Shown: positions 34,282-42,034 of the stretch, in pieces
How the letters are laid out: every line of letters starts with the position of its first letter
How positions within the stretch are numbered: position 1 is the first letter of the stretch
Assembly (NCBI GenBank): GCA_017615125.1
Contig: JAGAAS010000053.1
Location: 1 to 47,288 of the forward strand
Direction: 5' to 3'
Length of the DNA: 47,288 bases
Source: Bacteroidaceae bacterium
Lineage (GTDB): Bacteria > Bacteroidota > Bacteroidia > Bacteroidales > Bacteroidaceae
Position numbers and translations under genes: made by a program
Notes under the pieces: generated by a model
Databases searched by the model: none
Told to the model about the DNA's origin: nothing
The model's input: the letters and a program-made list of their open reading frames with translations, nothing else

Positions 34282-36960
34282 TCAAAGTACGGGAGTTCCT
34301 GCGCTCGTCAAGCCTTCGGCAGAGATGACGGGATGCGTGGGAGTGCCGTTGTTATAGAAAAGAAGATGTGCCTGGCCTTGAGCGTCTGTTTCAACCGAAG
34401 GATTCCAATAAAGTGTACGACGATAATCCTTGTCTCCGGGAATAGGCCCGTCGGGATACTCGGGAGCATAGAACTCAGTTACTTCGCTATATCCGCGGAA
34501 GGTAGTCTGTCGCGTACCTTTTGTACGTGTCTTCCGCTCGGTAAGAGGATACATGCTGATGTCTATAACATAAAGTCCAGCGGGAACGGGCGTTCCATCA
34601 GATAGTGTTTTCCTCTTTCGGAGTTCTTCCAACTGCTCGACGGTAAGCGTCTCGCGCACGATGGGCATACTCTCAAAAATGGTAGGACTATCATAAACAA
34701 TGATGCTCTTAATATCCTCCATATCCATATCAAAGCCGGGAATGTAGGCTGTTGTAGCAAGATTGCGGTGCTCATCGTGAAGATACCAGAGAACTCGATG
34801 ATTATTGAGAAGGCACTGATCTAACGTCCAGGAAATGAATTCATCGCGAGTCGTAATGGAAGAATCAACCACACCATCGTAACGGCTCACGTCCAGATCG
34901 TATCCTTTCTCCTTCAGATAGTCGGCAACCTTATAAGTAAAACGCCCGCAGTCGAGCTGGTACTCGGTATCCTCTTCGGCATCAAACGCCTTGAATGTCA
35001 TATAGTCAATATACTTGCGATTGCCTTCCACTTCCACTTCATCGAGATGAAATACCAAATCGGTATTGGCCTGCTGCATCCACTCGGGTACTGGTTTCTG
35101 GGGTGCATCATCGTCAAGCGAGAGCGTAGCATATTCAGGAAGGAAAAGCTCGGTAGGCACGTAGGCACGCGGCGCAGGACGATCGGCACGATCGAGACGC
35201 AAACGAACATCAACGGGTTCGTTCTTATGCTTGGCAGTAAGGAACATATCCCAAATGCTGTCGAAGTCTTCTACCGCAAAGCCGAAGCGTCCCTCAGCGT
35301 CGGTAACAACCGTGCTTTGCTGCGAGAACTGTCTGTCGCGCGAATAGAGCTTCATCGTGAGCGAAGCGCCAGCAAGAGGTTTGCCCGTACGTCTCGTCAG
35401 CATCACGCCGTCAAGCACGAGGCCGTTTTCCACATAATGCTTTATGGTGAATGGCTCCACCATACTCATCTGACGCCAGTTGTAGCGTGTCCACCCTTGC
35501 GTCATCATAAGGAGATCAAGGGATTGCCTATGGAGACGGTCCTTACTCTCAAAATACCATTCAGGCTGGTTGATGAACCCTTTCAGCTCCGACGAGAGGA
35601 GCAGGTTAGTCAGCATATTGTCTTGATAAGCTGTGCCTAAGTTCTGTCCATCCCGTACGGCAACGGAAAGATTTGTCTGCAAAGGCTTTCCATAGACATC
35701 GGTTGCAGAAAGCTGCAGATTGATTGGATCAAAGGGCTGATAGACTCGTTTGTCGGAGGTGACGTCTACATGCGCCGAAGAGATTCCGTTGTTTATGAAA
35801 GCCATCCGCTGAGCCAACACCTCCCCTTCTTCCGTAAAGAGGGTAAGCTGATGAACTCCTGTCGGGAGATCATCACTTGGAATAGCAAATGTTGTCTGAA
35901 GCAAGGAAGCATCCTCGACGGAAGGCACCAACCGGAGAGAATCGAAATAGCAGGCAATGCCCCTGCACATAAGCGAGACTCCAATGAGCGGAGTCGTTTG
36001 CTTTCGCGATGCCTTCATCGAAAGCCTTCCGCGCAGCGAGAGGGAGTCGGAGGCGTCAACGAGGAGCGTGCTTCCTGTGCTGAGCGCTTCCGGCAAGCGG
36101 AAGGAATAGGTTTTCCCTTCGTATACGATATTGACTACGTGGCGCTTGCGCGTCGGGGTGAACGAAAAATATCCCATTCCGTCGTGCAGAGTTGTAAGCA
36201 ACGCCAAGTCGTCTCCTTCTCCTTTCTCATCTTTTACTGTGCCCAGAACGGGGATTCCCTGCCCTTTCTCATCAACCGCCTTGAAGGCAACGCGACAAGA
36301 CAACCCCTGCACGAGGTTTCCCCCCTCGGGATAGAAGGTTACATTTACCTTTTGTTCCTTTTCCTGCTTGGGGCGATTGGTTGTCACCCAAGGAGCGATG
36401 CTTGCATTGAGCACAGGATTCTCGTAGTTGCCCTCCTCCTTCGGAGCCTCGTAGACGGGGAACACGCGCGAGAAGATACCCTGCTCGCCAAAGTTGAGCA
36501 TATTCATCGTGTAGGCCCTCACTTCGTAGTATCCGCTCGGATAGCTGAGCACTCCGCGCAACTCGCGTGCCTCCTGCGTGGAACGGTCGACAAGGGGGAA
36601 GGAGCCGTGACATCTTCCGTCAACAACCTTGAGCTTCAATTGATTCAGGAGAACTCCCGTCGGAGACATCAAGTCAACATAGAGCACTCGGCTTGGTGCC
36701 GGCTGCCCAGTAGAAGCATTGATGACCCAAGCAGAAAACCAAATGACATCGCCCTGAAAATAGGCCGTGTTGTCGAAATGAAGGTACACCTTTTCCTGGG
36801 GGCACTTCTGGTTGAAGACAGAAGTCTTATATACATAGGAATAGAGCTTCTTGAAGGTGTCTTTATCACTCTGCGCAAAGGCAGAAGCGACTGCTGTCAT
36901 CAGACATAGAAGCGTGATGAGACAACGACGGACAGTTGTGTTGGAATGCATATTCATCAT
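34282..36960 (-). CDS. Large secreted MG2/carboxypeptidase-regulatory-like protein
   Basis: About 892 residues with a signal peptide (hydrophobic LITLLCLMTAVASAFAQ). The N-terminal region has an MG2-type macroglobulin domain (EKVYLHFDNTAYFQGDVIWF, about 55-75 of the mature numbering) and further beta-rich domains. Near residue 530 lies a carboxypeptidase-regulatory-like domain (GVMLTRRTGKPLAGASLTMK, then TDAEGRFGF). The C-terminal 250 residues are a domain common to these Bacteroidota cell-envelope proteins. Function is unknown; an extracellular or outer-membrane place is likely. A start at 37014 was rejected because a -7-like box (37006-37013) lies there. Its promoter sits at the 3' end of tadA. 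Confidence 0.75.
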   Translation of the reverse strand: MMNMHSNTTVRRCLITLLCLMTAVASAFAQSDKDTFKKLYSYVYKTSVFNQKCPQEKVYLHFDNTAYFQGDVIWFSAWVINASTGQPAPSRVLYVDLMSPTGVLLNQLKLKVVDGRCHGSFPLVDRSTQEARELRGVLSYPSGYYEVRAYTMNMLNFGEQGIFSRVFPVYEAPKEEGNYENPVLNASIAPWVTTNRPKQEKEQKVNVTFYPEGGNLVQGLSCRVAFKAVDEKGQGIPVLGTVKDEKGEGDDLALLTTLHDGMGYFSFTPTRKRHVVNIVYEGKTYSFRLPEALSTGSTLLVDASDSLSLRGRLSMKASRKQTTPLIGVSLMCRGIACYFDSLRLVPSVEDASLLQTTFAIPSDDLPTGVHQLTLFTEEGEVLAQRMAFINNGISSAHVDVTSDKRVYQPFDPINLQLSATDVYGKPLQTNLSVAVRDGQNLGTAYQDNMLTNLLLSSELKGFINQPEWYFESKDRLHRQSLDLLMMTQGWTRYNWRQMSMVEPFTIKHYVENGLVLDGVMLTRRTGKPLAGASLTMKLYSRDRQFSQQSTVVTDAEGRFGFAVEDFDSIWDMFLTAKHKNEPVDVRLRLDRADRPAPRAYVPTELFLPEYATLSLDDDAPQKPVPEWMQQANTDLVFHLDEVEVEGNRKYIDYMTFKAFDAEEDTEYQLDCGRFTYKVADYLKEKGYDLDVSRYDGVVDSSITTRDEFISWTLDQCLLNNHRVLWYLHDEHRNLATTAYIPGFDMDMEDIKSIIVYDSPTIFESMPIVRETLTVEQLEELRKRKTLSDGTPVPAGLYVIDISMYPLTERKTRTKGTRQTTFRGYSEVTEFYAPEYPDGPIPGDKDYRRTLYWNPSVETDAQGQAHLLFYNNGTPTHPVISAEGLTSAGTPVL

Positions 36961-37005
36961 ATCGGAATAATCAGTTAAGTTTTTGTTTGTCAAAAAGGCT
37001 TGCCG

Positions 37006-37013
37006 CAAAGACA
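37006..37013 (-). promoter_or_regulatory. Weak -7 box of the MG2-like gene
   Basis: Minus strand TGtcTTTG, one base from the consensus, about 46 bp before the ATG at 36960 and just past the tadA stop codon. Confidence 0.4.
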
Positions 37014-37017
37014 CTTC

Positions 37018-37449
37018 TCAACGACGCAATTGAAAGAACTCCTTCATCAGAGCTGCACATTCGTCAGCCAGAACTCCCGCAACGACATCGGTTTTCGGAT
37101 GAAGCGCGGCGGGTGCAAAGCGTTGGAATCCGCGTTTCTCGTCCTCAGCACCGTATACTATACGGGAAATCTGCGACCATCCAAGCGCGCCGGCGCACAT
37201 CACGCAAGGCTCGACGGTAACATAAAGCGTGCACTCCGTCAGATACTTCCCGCCCAGATAGTTCGAAGCAGACGTGAGCGCGAGCATTTCGGCGTGAGCC
37301 GTAACATCCGTCAGCCGCTCCGTCTGGTTATGTGCACGCGCTATGATACGTTCCTGACAGACGACAACCGCCCCCACAGGAACCTCGCCCTCACTATAAG
37401 CCACACGGGCCTCCTGAAGGGCTTGGCGCATGTAATACTCATCGTTCAT
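37018..37449 (-). CDS. tadA: tRNA adenosine deaminase-type nucleoside deaminase
   Basis: A 143-residue cytidine-deaminase-fold enzyme. His52-Ala-Glu54 and Pro81-Cys82-x-x-Cys85 (VEPCVMCAGAL) form the zinc site and proton-shuttle Glu, as in TadA, which makes inosine at the wobble position of tRNA-Arg(ACG). Length fits TadA. A guanine or cytosine deaminase function is less likely but not excluded by motifs alone. The start overlaps the end of the upstream ribbon-helix-helix gene by four bases (ATGA type), so the two are coupled. Confidence 0.88.
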   Translation of the reverse strand: MNDEYYMRQALQEARVAYSEGEVPVGAVVVCQERIIARAHNQTERLTDVTAHAEMLALTSASNYLGGKYLTECTLYVTVEPCVMCAGALGWSQISRIVYGAEDEKRGFQRFAPAALHPKTDVVAGVLADECAALMKEFFQLRR

Positions 37450-37679
37450 CGGCGCATATCATGCTCATCGAAAAGCGTGGGATAGTCAATCTCCAGGTTT
37501 CGAAGGATGAACTGAAGTAATGTCTCGCGCATCCAGCGGCTCTTGTTCGTGATGTGGTACTTACGAAGGTAGTGATCTACCATCTGCACCTCCTCCTCAC
37601 TCATGAGCGTGATGAGCCGATGCGAACGTGCCGACTTCGGATGCCGTTCAAACGGAATCTTTTCTTTCTTCTTTGCCAT
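37446..37679 (-). CDS. Small ribbon-helix-helix-like DNA-binding protein
   Basis: A 77-residue basic protein. A basic N-terminus (MAKKKEKIPFERHPKSARS) precedes the RHH pattern: beta strand HRLITLMS, helix EEEVQMVDHYLRKYHI and helix TNKSRWMRETLLQFILRNLE. Such proteins bind DNA as dimers. The start at ATG 37679 is preferred to a GTG at 37688 because that GTG lies within the -7 promoter box. tadA overlaps its 3' end. An inverted repeat surrounds its own -7 box, which suggests autoregulation, but this is untested. The fold is inferred from pattern only. Confidence 0.7.
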   Translation of the reverse strand: MAKKKEKIPFERHPKSARSHRLITLMSEEEVQMVDHYLRKYHITNKSRWMRETLLQFILRNLEIDYPTLFDEHDMRR

Positions 37680-37681
37680 AA

Positions 37682-37702
37682 TTGTCACAAAAATAGTGAC
37701 AA
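37682..37702. promoter_or_regulatory. Inverted repeat enclosing the -7 box (candidate operator)
   Basis: TTGTCAC (37682-37688) and GTGACAA (37696-37702), perfect 7-bp arms separated by seven bases. The -7 box of the RHH-tadA promoter occupies the spacer. It is a good candidate binding site for a dimeric repressor, perhaps the RHH protein itself. Confidence 0.6.
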
Positions 37703-37718
37703 CAAAGAAGAAAACAAA
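37688..37718 (-). promoter_or_regulatory. Promoter of the RHH-tadA operon
   Basis: Minus strand: -33 TTTG (37715-37718), a 19-bp spacer, -7 TAttTTTG (37688-37695), an exact match at both elements. The ATG is 8 bp after the -7 box, so the transcript is nearly leaderless. Confidence 0.8.
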
Positions 37719-37810
37719 ATATTATGCAACAAAAAAACAGGAAACAGCCTTTTTTAGACAATTATACAGAATGTGTTGCAAAGGGTATACTTTTCCCTTG
37801 CTGTTTTTTT

Positions 37811-37946
37811 CTTTAACTTCGGGGGTCGATCAACGCGTTGTCACACCTCGATCAACGCGTTGGTAGACCTCGATCAACGCGTTGATCGACCCCCCTTGTA
37901 AAACAACCCTCCAGGAGCATTTGCTGAGAATGCTCCAACTTCGCTT
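37811..37946. repeat. Triple-palindrome element, copy B
   Basis: CTTTAACTTC, then CAACGCGTTG at 37831, 37853 and 37875 (22-bp period). Outer arms GGGGGTCGATCAACGCGTTG (37821-37840) and its exact reverse complement (37875-37894) form a 20-bp perfect inverted repeat around the middle unit. A stem-loop follows (GGAGCATT / AATGCTCC, 37914-37936), then AACTTCGCTTG. It lies upstream of the RHH-tadA operon and after the permease gene. Confidence 0.9.
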
Positions 37947-37966
37947 GATGTCAAATCGTTGACTCT

Positions 37967-39211
37967 TTATTCAAACTGGAGAACGCGGGAGGGATATATC
38001 TTCGAAACCAACTGCGAAGGGATGATAAGCATCGCTACCGAAGCCACAAGCATCCCCACGTTAAGCAGAATGAGCAAGGGCCAGTTGAACTCGATGGGCA
38101 CGCAGTCGAGGTAGTAGTTCTTCGGATCGAGGGGGATAAGTCCCGTGAACTTCTGGATGGCGCACAGCCCCAAGCCGATGATATTTCCCCAGAGCATTCC
38201 TCGCCCGATAATGTAGGCCGAGAGCCAAAGGAACACTTTGCGGATAGACACATTGGGAGAGCCGAGAGCCTTCAGGACTCCGATGAACTGAGTCTTTTCA
38301 AGGATAAGTATCAGCAAGCCAGAGATGACCGTAAAGCCCGCTACGCCCAGCATAAGCAGAAGAATGACCCAGACATTGACGTTAAGGACATCGAGCCACG
38401 CAAAAAGGTTAGGATTCTGTTCCTCAATGGTCTGAACGAAGTACGAAGTGCTATGAGCATTTCCATACTCGTCCAACATCCTGCCGATTTCGTAAGAACG
38501 GAGCGAGAGTTCGTCATAATCGTCTATCCCTATCTCAACGCCAGCCACTTCGGTACTATCCCATCGGTTGAGTGACTGAACAGCCCCCAAGTCGGTAAGA
38601 GCAAACAGCTCGTCGAAGTCACCGAATCCTGTATCGTAGATTCCGCATACCGTCAGGCGACGAGCGCGAATCGTATTCTCAATAAAATAGGTTTCCAACC
38701 TGTCGCCCACATGGATGTCGAGCTTGTCAGCCATTATGCGCGAGACTAACACCTGATTGCCTTTTTGTGCATGCAGCACGCTATCGACAGAGCCTTCTTT
38801 CAGATAGTCAGCAAAGAAAGAAAAGTCGTATTCCTCTCCCACTCCTTTCAGCACGAAGCCCAAGAATTCGTCTCCTACCCTGAAAAGGCCGGGCTTGGTT
38901 GCATAACGCTGCACTCGCTCCACGCCTTCCATAGCAGAAAGGAGAGAGCAAAGCGAATCGTCGGCGACTATAGGAGTCGACTCATACGATGTAGCCGATT
39001 CAAAGCTGCTCACGTGAATATGGCTGTTGAAACCGATAACCTTTGAGCGTATTTGATGCTTGAAGCCCAGCGAAACGCAAATGGTAATAATCATAACGCA
39101 CAAGCCCAGCGCGACGCCTGCCTCAGCAATGATGACAGCAGGGCGCGACACACGACGATTGTTCTTCTCGCTTTTGTGAAGTCGCCGGGCTAAGAAGCGT
39201 TCAAGGTTCAT
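37967..39211 (-). CDS. FtsX/LolC-E-like ABC transporter permease
   Basis: A 414-residue inner-membrane protein: one N-terminal transmembrane helix (VIIAEAGVALGLCVMIITIC, about 26-45), a large periplasmic domain (about 55-270) and three C-terminal helices (WVILLLMLGVAGFTVISGLL and two near the end). This is the MacB/FtsX-type layout of lipoprotein-release permeases. No ATPase is adjacent, so the partner must be encoded elsewhere. The aminotransferase gene lies 32 bp upstream, probably in the same transcript. LolE-like lipoprotein release is the best guess. Confidence 0.85.
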   Translation of the reverse strand: MNLERFLARRLHKSEKNNRRVSRPAVIIAEAGVALGLCVMIITICVSLGFKHQIRSKVIGFNSHIHVSSFESATSYESTPIVADDSLCSLLSAMEGVERVQRYATKPGLFRVGDEFLGFVLKGVGEEYDFSFFADYLKEGSVDSVLHAQKGNQVLVSRIMADKLDIHVGDRLETYFIENTIRARRLTVCGIYDTGFGDFDELFALTDLGAVQSLNRWDSTEVAGVEIGIDDYDELSLRSYEIGRMLDEYGNAHSTSYFVQTIEEQNPNLFAWLDVLNVNVWVILLLMLGVAGFTVISGLLILILEKTQFIGVLKALGSPNVSIRKVFLWLSAYIIGRGMLWGNIIGLGLCAIQKFTGLIPLDPKNYYLDCVPIEFNWPLLILLNVGMLVASVAMLIIPSQLVSKIYPSRVLQFE

Positions 39212-39243
39212 ACAAACGTCAGACGGAAGAATTCAGACGAATA

Positions 39244-40443
39244 CTACTCCACGCGCCCAGGATAAGCCTCAAGCGCTTTCCCGAGCACAAACAATGCTCG
39301 CTGGAGGTCTTCCTTCTTCAGCACATAAGCCATACGGACTTCGTTCTTCCCCAGTTCCGGAGTCGTGTAGAAGCCCGAAGCAGGAGCCATCATTACCGTC
39401 TCGCCTTCATAGTTAAAGTCCTTCAAGCACCAGGCACAAAACTTTTCGGCATCGTCAACCGGCAACTTGGCTACAGTATAGAAAGCGCCCATCGGGATAG
39501 GACTATAAACTCCGGGAATACGATTAAGCCCGTCGATAAGGCACTTACGACGCTCTACATACTCGTCGTAATTCTCGCGTTCGTACTCTTCGCCCGCATC
39601 GAGAGAAGCTTCCGCAGCTATCTGTCCTATCAGAGGAGGGCTCAGACGAGCCTGACAGAATTTCATCACAGCCTGCCGAACGGCTTCGTTCTTTGTGATA
39701 AGCGCGCCTATACGAATACCGCATTCGCTATAACGCTTCGATACGGAATCAATCAGCACAACATTATTCTCGATGCCCTCCAGATGACAAGCACTAATAT
39801 AAGGAGAACCCGTATAGATAAACTCCCGGTATACTTCGTCCGAGAAAAGATACAAGTCGTATTTCTTTACCAAATCCCGAATCCGGTTCATCTCTTTGCG
39901 AGTGTAGAGATAGCCCGTAGGATTGTTGGGATTGCAAATAAGAATGGCTTTGGTACGCTCGTTGATTAATTCCTCAAATTTCTCAACCTTCGGTAGGCAG
40001 AAGCCTTCGTCAATCGTCGTCGTAACGGTGCGGATGATAGCTCCAGCCGAAATAGCGAATGCCATATAGTTGGCATAGGCTGGTTCGGGAGCGATAATCT
40101 CATCGCCTGGATTCAAGCAAGCGAGGAAAGCGAACAAAACAGCTTCCGAACCTCCCGTCGTAACGATGATATCGTCGGCTGTGACAAAGATGTTGTACTT
40201 TGCATAATACTTGACGAGCTTCTCCCTATAGCTACGATAGCCTTGCGAAGGACTATACTCAAGGACTTGCCTGTCGATATTACGAATAGCATCGAGAGCC
40301 GCCTGAGGCGTCGGAAGGTCAGGCTGACCGATATTCAATCTATAGACTTTAACACCGCGTTCTTCGGCAGCATAAGCCAAAGGGGCAAGCTTGCGGATAG
40401 GTGATGCGGGCATCAAGGTACCTCGTTCTGATATCTGGGGCAT
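39244..40443 (-). CDS. PLP-dependent class I/II aminotransferase
   Basis: A 399-residue fold-type I aminotransferase. The N-terminal MPQISERGTLMPASPIRKLA is typical of Bacteroidota members. YRLNIGQPDLPTP, the cofactor pocket VTTGGSEAVLFAF, ICNPNNPTGYLYT and the PLP-Lys motif SVSKRYSECGIRIG are all present. It probably transfers an amino group between an amino acid (aspartate or a branched or aromatic one) and 2-oxoglutarate; the substrate cannot be read from the sequence. It is the first gene of a two-gene unit with the permease and has its own promoter. Confidence 0.92.
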   Translation of the reverse strand: MPQISERGTLMPASPIRKLAPLAYAAEERGVKVYRLNIGQPDLPTPQAALDAIRNIDRQVLEYSPSQGYRSYREKLVKYYAKYNIFVTADDIIVTTGGSEAVLFAFLACLNPGDEIIAPEPAYANYMAFAISAGAIIRTVTTTIDEGFCLPKVEKFEELINERTKAILICNPNNPTGYLYTRKEMNRIRDLVKKYDLYLFSDEVYREFIYTGSPYISACHLEGIENNVVLIDSVSKRYSECGIRIGALITKNEAVRQAVMKFCQARLSPPLIGQIAAEASLDAGEEYERENYDEYVERRKCLIDGLNRIPGVYSPIPMGAFYTVAKLPVDDAEKFCAWCLKDFNYEGETVMMAPASGFYTTPELGKNEVRMAYVLKKEDLQRALFVLGKALEAYPGRVE

Positions 40444-40496
40444 AAAGGAATGTTGTTAGATACTTCTAAACAATTAAAATAAACTCTCTCTCGTTG

Positions 40497-40504
40497 CAAA
40501 AATA
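40497..40504 (-). promoter_or_regulatory. -7 box of the aminotransferase gene
   Basis: Minus strand TAttTTTG, an exact match, 53 bp before the start codon. Confidence 0.6.
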
Positions 40505-40609
40505 CAACAAAAAAACCATATCTAAAACGAACAACCTCACATTTTACAGATATTTGTCATAGCAGGCAGATTATTATTCAACTTTGCAAAAAAATAGAAG
40601 GAGTTACGT

Positions 40610-40640
40610 TTTGTTCTGCAAACGGAATAGTGTATCTTTG
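40610..40640 (+). promoter_or_regulatory. Promoter of the DUF4494 gene
   Basis: -33 TTTG (40610-40613), a 19-bp spacer, -7 TAtcTTTG (40633-40640), exact at both elements. The ATG at 40668 is 27 bp further on. Confidence 0.8.
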
Positions 40641-40667
40641 CACCTAGAAAACAATAAAGAAACATCT

Positions 40668-41099
40668 ATGCAAAACGAATGGTTTGAGTCGAAGATTGAA
40701 TACGACAAATTGACAGAAGACGGCACCCCAAAACGGGTAAAAGGCGAAAGCTATCTGGTGAACGGCATCAGCTGTTCCGAAGTGGAGAGAAGGATGACGC
40801 ACGAGATGAAGTCGTACATAAGTGGCGAATTCATGGTAACCGACATCAAGCGTGTCAAATACGGAGAGTTGGTGTTTACAGATGATGAGCTAGCCGATCG
40901 ATACTTCAAGATAAAGCTTGTCTTCATCACTCTTGACGAAAAGACGGCAGCCGAAAAGAAAACACGCCAAGATGTACTCGTGCAGGCATCGGACTTGCGC
41001 AATGCGGTAGTCAGACTTGAAGAGTTCATGAAGGGCTCTATGATGGATTACACGATTGCTTCCGTACGAGAAGCACCCTATATGGATGTTTTCAAATAA
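40668..41099 (+). CDS. DUF4494-family protein
   Basis: A 143-residue soluble protein typical of Bacteroidales (DUF4494): starts MQNEWFESKIEYDKL and contains YLVNGISCSEVERRM and the C-terminal YTIASVREAPYMDVFK. There is no signal peptide or known catalytic motif. The start at ATG 40668 was chosen over an upstream in-frame start because a perfect promoter lies inside the extension. The YggS-type gene follows after 57 bp and may be co-transcribed. Function unknown. Confidence 0.85.
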   Translation: MQNEWFESKIEYDKLTEDGTPKRVKGESYLVNGISCSEVERRMTHEMKSYISGEFMVTDIKRVKYGELVFTDDELADRYFKIKLVFITLDEKTAAEKKTRQDVLVQASDLRNAVVRLEEFMKGSMMDYTIASVREAPYMDVFK

Positions 41100-41156
41100 T
41101 ACCTTTTTCCAACAATAGTGTTCTCAGAGTCGTAACTCTACTATCGTCTGCGCGAA

Positions 41157-41825
41157 ATGTCTGTTACAGAAAATCTGCTTTCCATTCGCTCTACCTTACC
41201 TCCCGAAGTCGAGCTGGTAGCAATCTCGAAGTACCATCCTGCCGAGATGATTGCCGAAGCCTACGCTGCAGGACAGCGCTGCTTTGGCGAGAACCATATT
41301 CTTGAAATGGCGGCAAAGGCAGAGGTTCTTCCCAAAGACATCAAATGGCACTTCACAGGACATGTTCAGACAAACAAGATAAAATACATGGCCTCTTTTG
41401 TCGACACCGTGCAAAGCGTTGATTCCATGCGCGTTTTGCAACAACTCGACAAGCACGCAGCCCGCTACGACAGAGTTATCAACTGCCTGCTTCAGCTACA
41501 TGTAGCGCAGGAGGAGTCAAAGTTCGGATTGACGCCCGATGAGTGCTTTTCTCTATTGAGCACAGAACCTTGGAAAGAGCTGAAGCACATCCGCATCACA
41601 GGCCTTATGGCTATGGCGAGCAACACGGAAGACGAAAAGCAGATACGCAAAGAATTCCGAACCGTTTACTCGCTATTCCTCAAAATCAAGGAAACATTCT
41701 TTGCCGACGACCCTCACTTCCGTATTTTATCCGAAGGAATGACACAGGACTATCCGATTGCCGTTAGCGAAGGAGCCAATATGGTACGCATCGGAAGCGC
41801 AATATTCGGAGAAAGAAGCTACTGA
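41157..41825 (+). CDS. YggS/PLPBP-family pyridoxal-phosphate-binding protein
   Basis: A 222-residue cytosolic protein that binds pyridoxal phosphate on a single-domain barrel and helps keep PLP and amino acid pools balanced. The PLP Lys is in LVAISKYHP. GENHILEMAAKAE, WHFTGHVQTNKIKYM, SKFGLTPDE and the C-terminal SEGMTQDYPIAVSEGANMVRIGSAIFG are diagnostic. No enzymatic reaction is known for the family. It follows the DUF4494 gene, and triple-palindrome copy C lies 53 bp after its stop. Confidence 0.95.
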   Translation: MSVTENLLSIRSTLPPEVELVAISKYHPAEMIAEAYAAGQRCFGENHILEMAAKAEVLPKDIKWHFTGHVQTNKIKYMASFVDTVQSVDSMRVLQQLDKHAARYDRVINCLLQLHVAQEESKFGLTPDECFSLLSTEPWKELKHIRITGLMAMASNTEDEKQIRKEFRTVYSLFLKIKETFFADDPHFRILSEGMTQDYPIAVSEGANMVRIGSAIFGERSY

Positions 41826-41876
41826 CAGAGCCGCAACACTTCATCTCAAAAAGCAGGATCTCTCCTTATCATTTTT

Positions 41877-42016
41877 TCTTTGACTTCATGGGTTACCCAA
41901 CGCGTTGGGTAAGGTTGCTCAACGCGTTGGGTAACCTTGCTCAACGCGTTGAGCAACCCCCATTGAAAAACACTCGCTCAGAAGTGTCAGCAAAAGAGTT
42001 GCTTTGACTTCGCTTG
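41877..42016. repeat. Triple-palindrome element, copy C
   Basis: CAACGCGTTG at 41898, 41920 and 41942, again 22 bp apart; the last is GCTCAACGCGTTGAGC. CTTTGACTTC occurs both just before (about 41878) and after (42002-42011) the element. Short stems (ACACT/AGTGT, GCAA/TTGC) follow the palindromes. It lies between convergent gene ends. Confidence 0.88.
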
Positions 42017-42034
42017 GAGCCAGAGAGTATTAAA

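Noticed and set aside
36961-37014. Upstream start for the MG2-like protein
   Set aside because: It would put the start codon at the promoter box and before the signal peptide, which begins at the ATG cluster 36951-36960.
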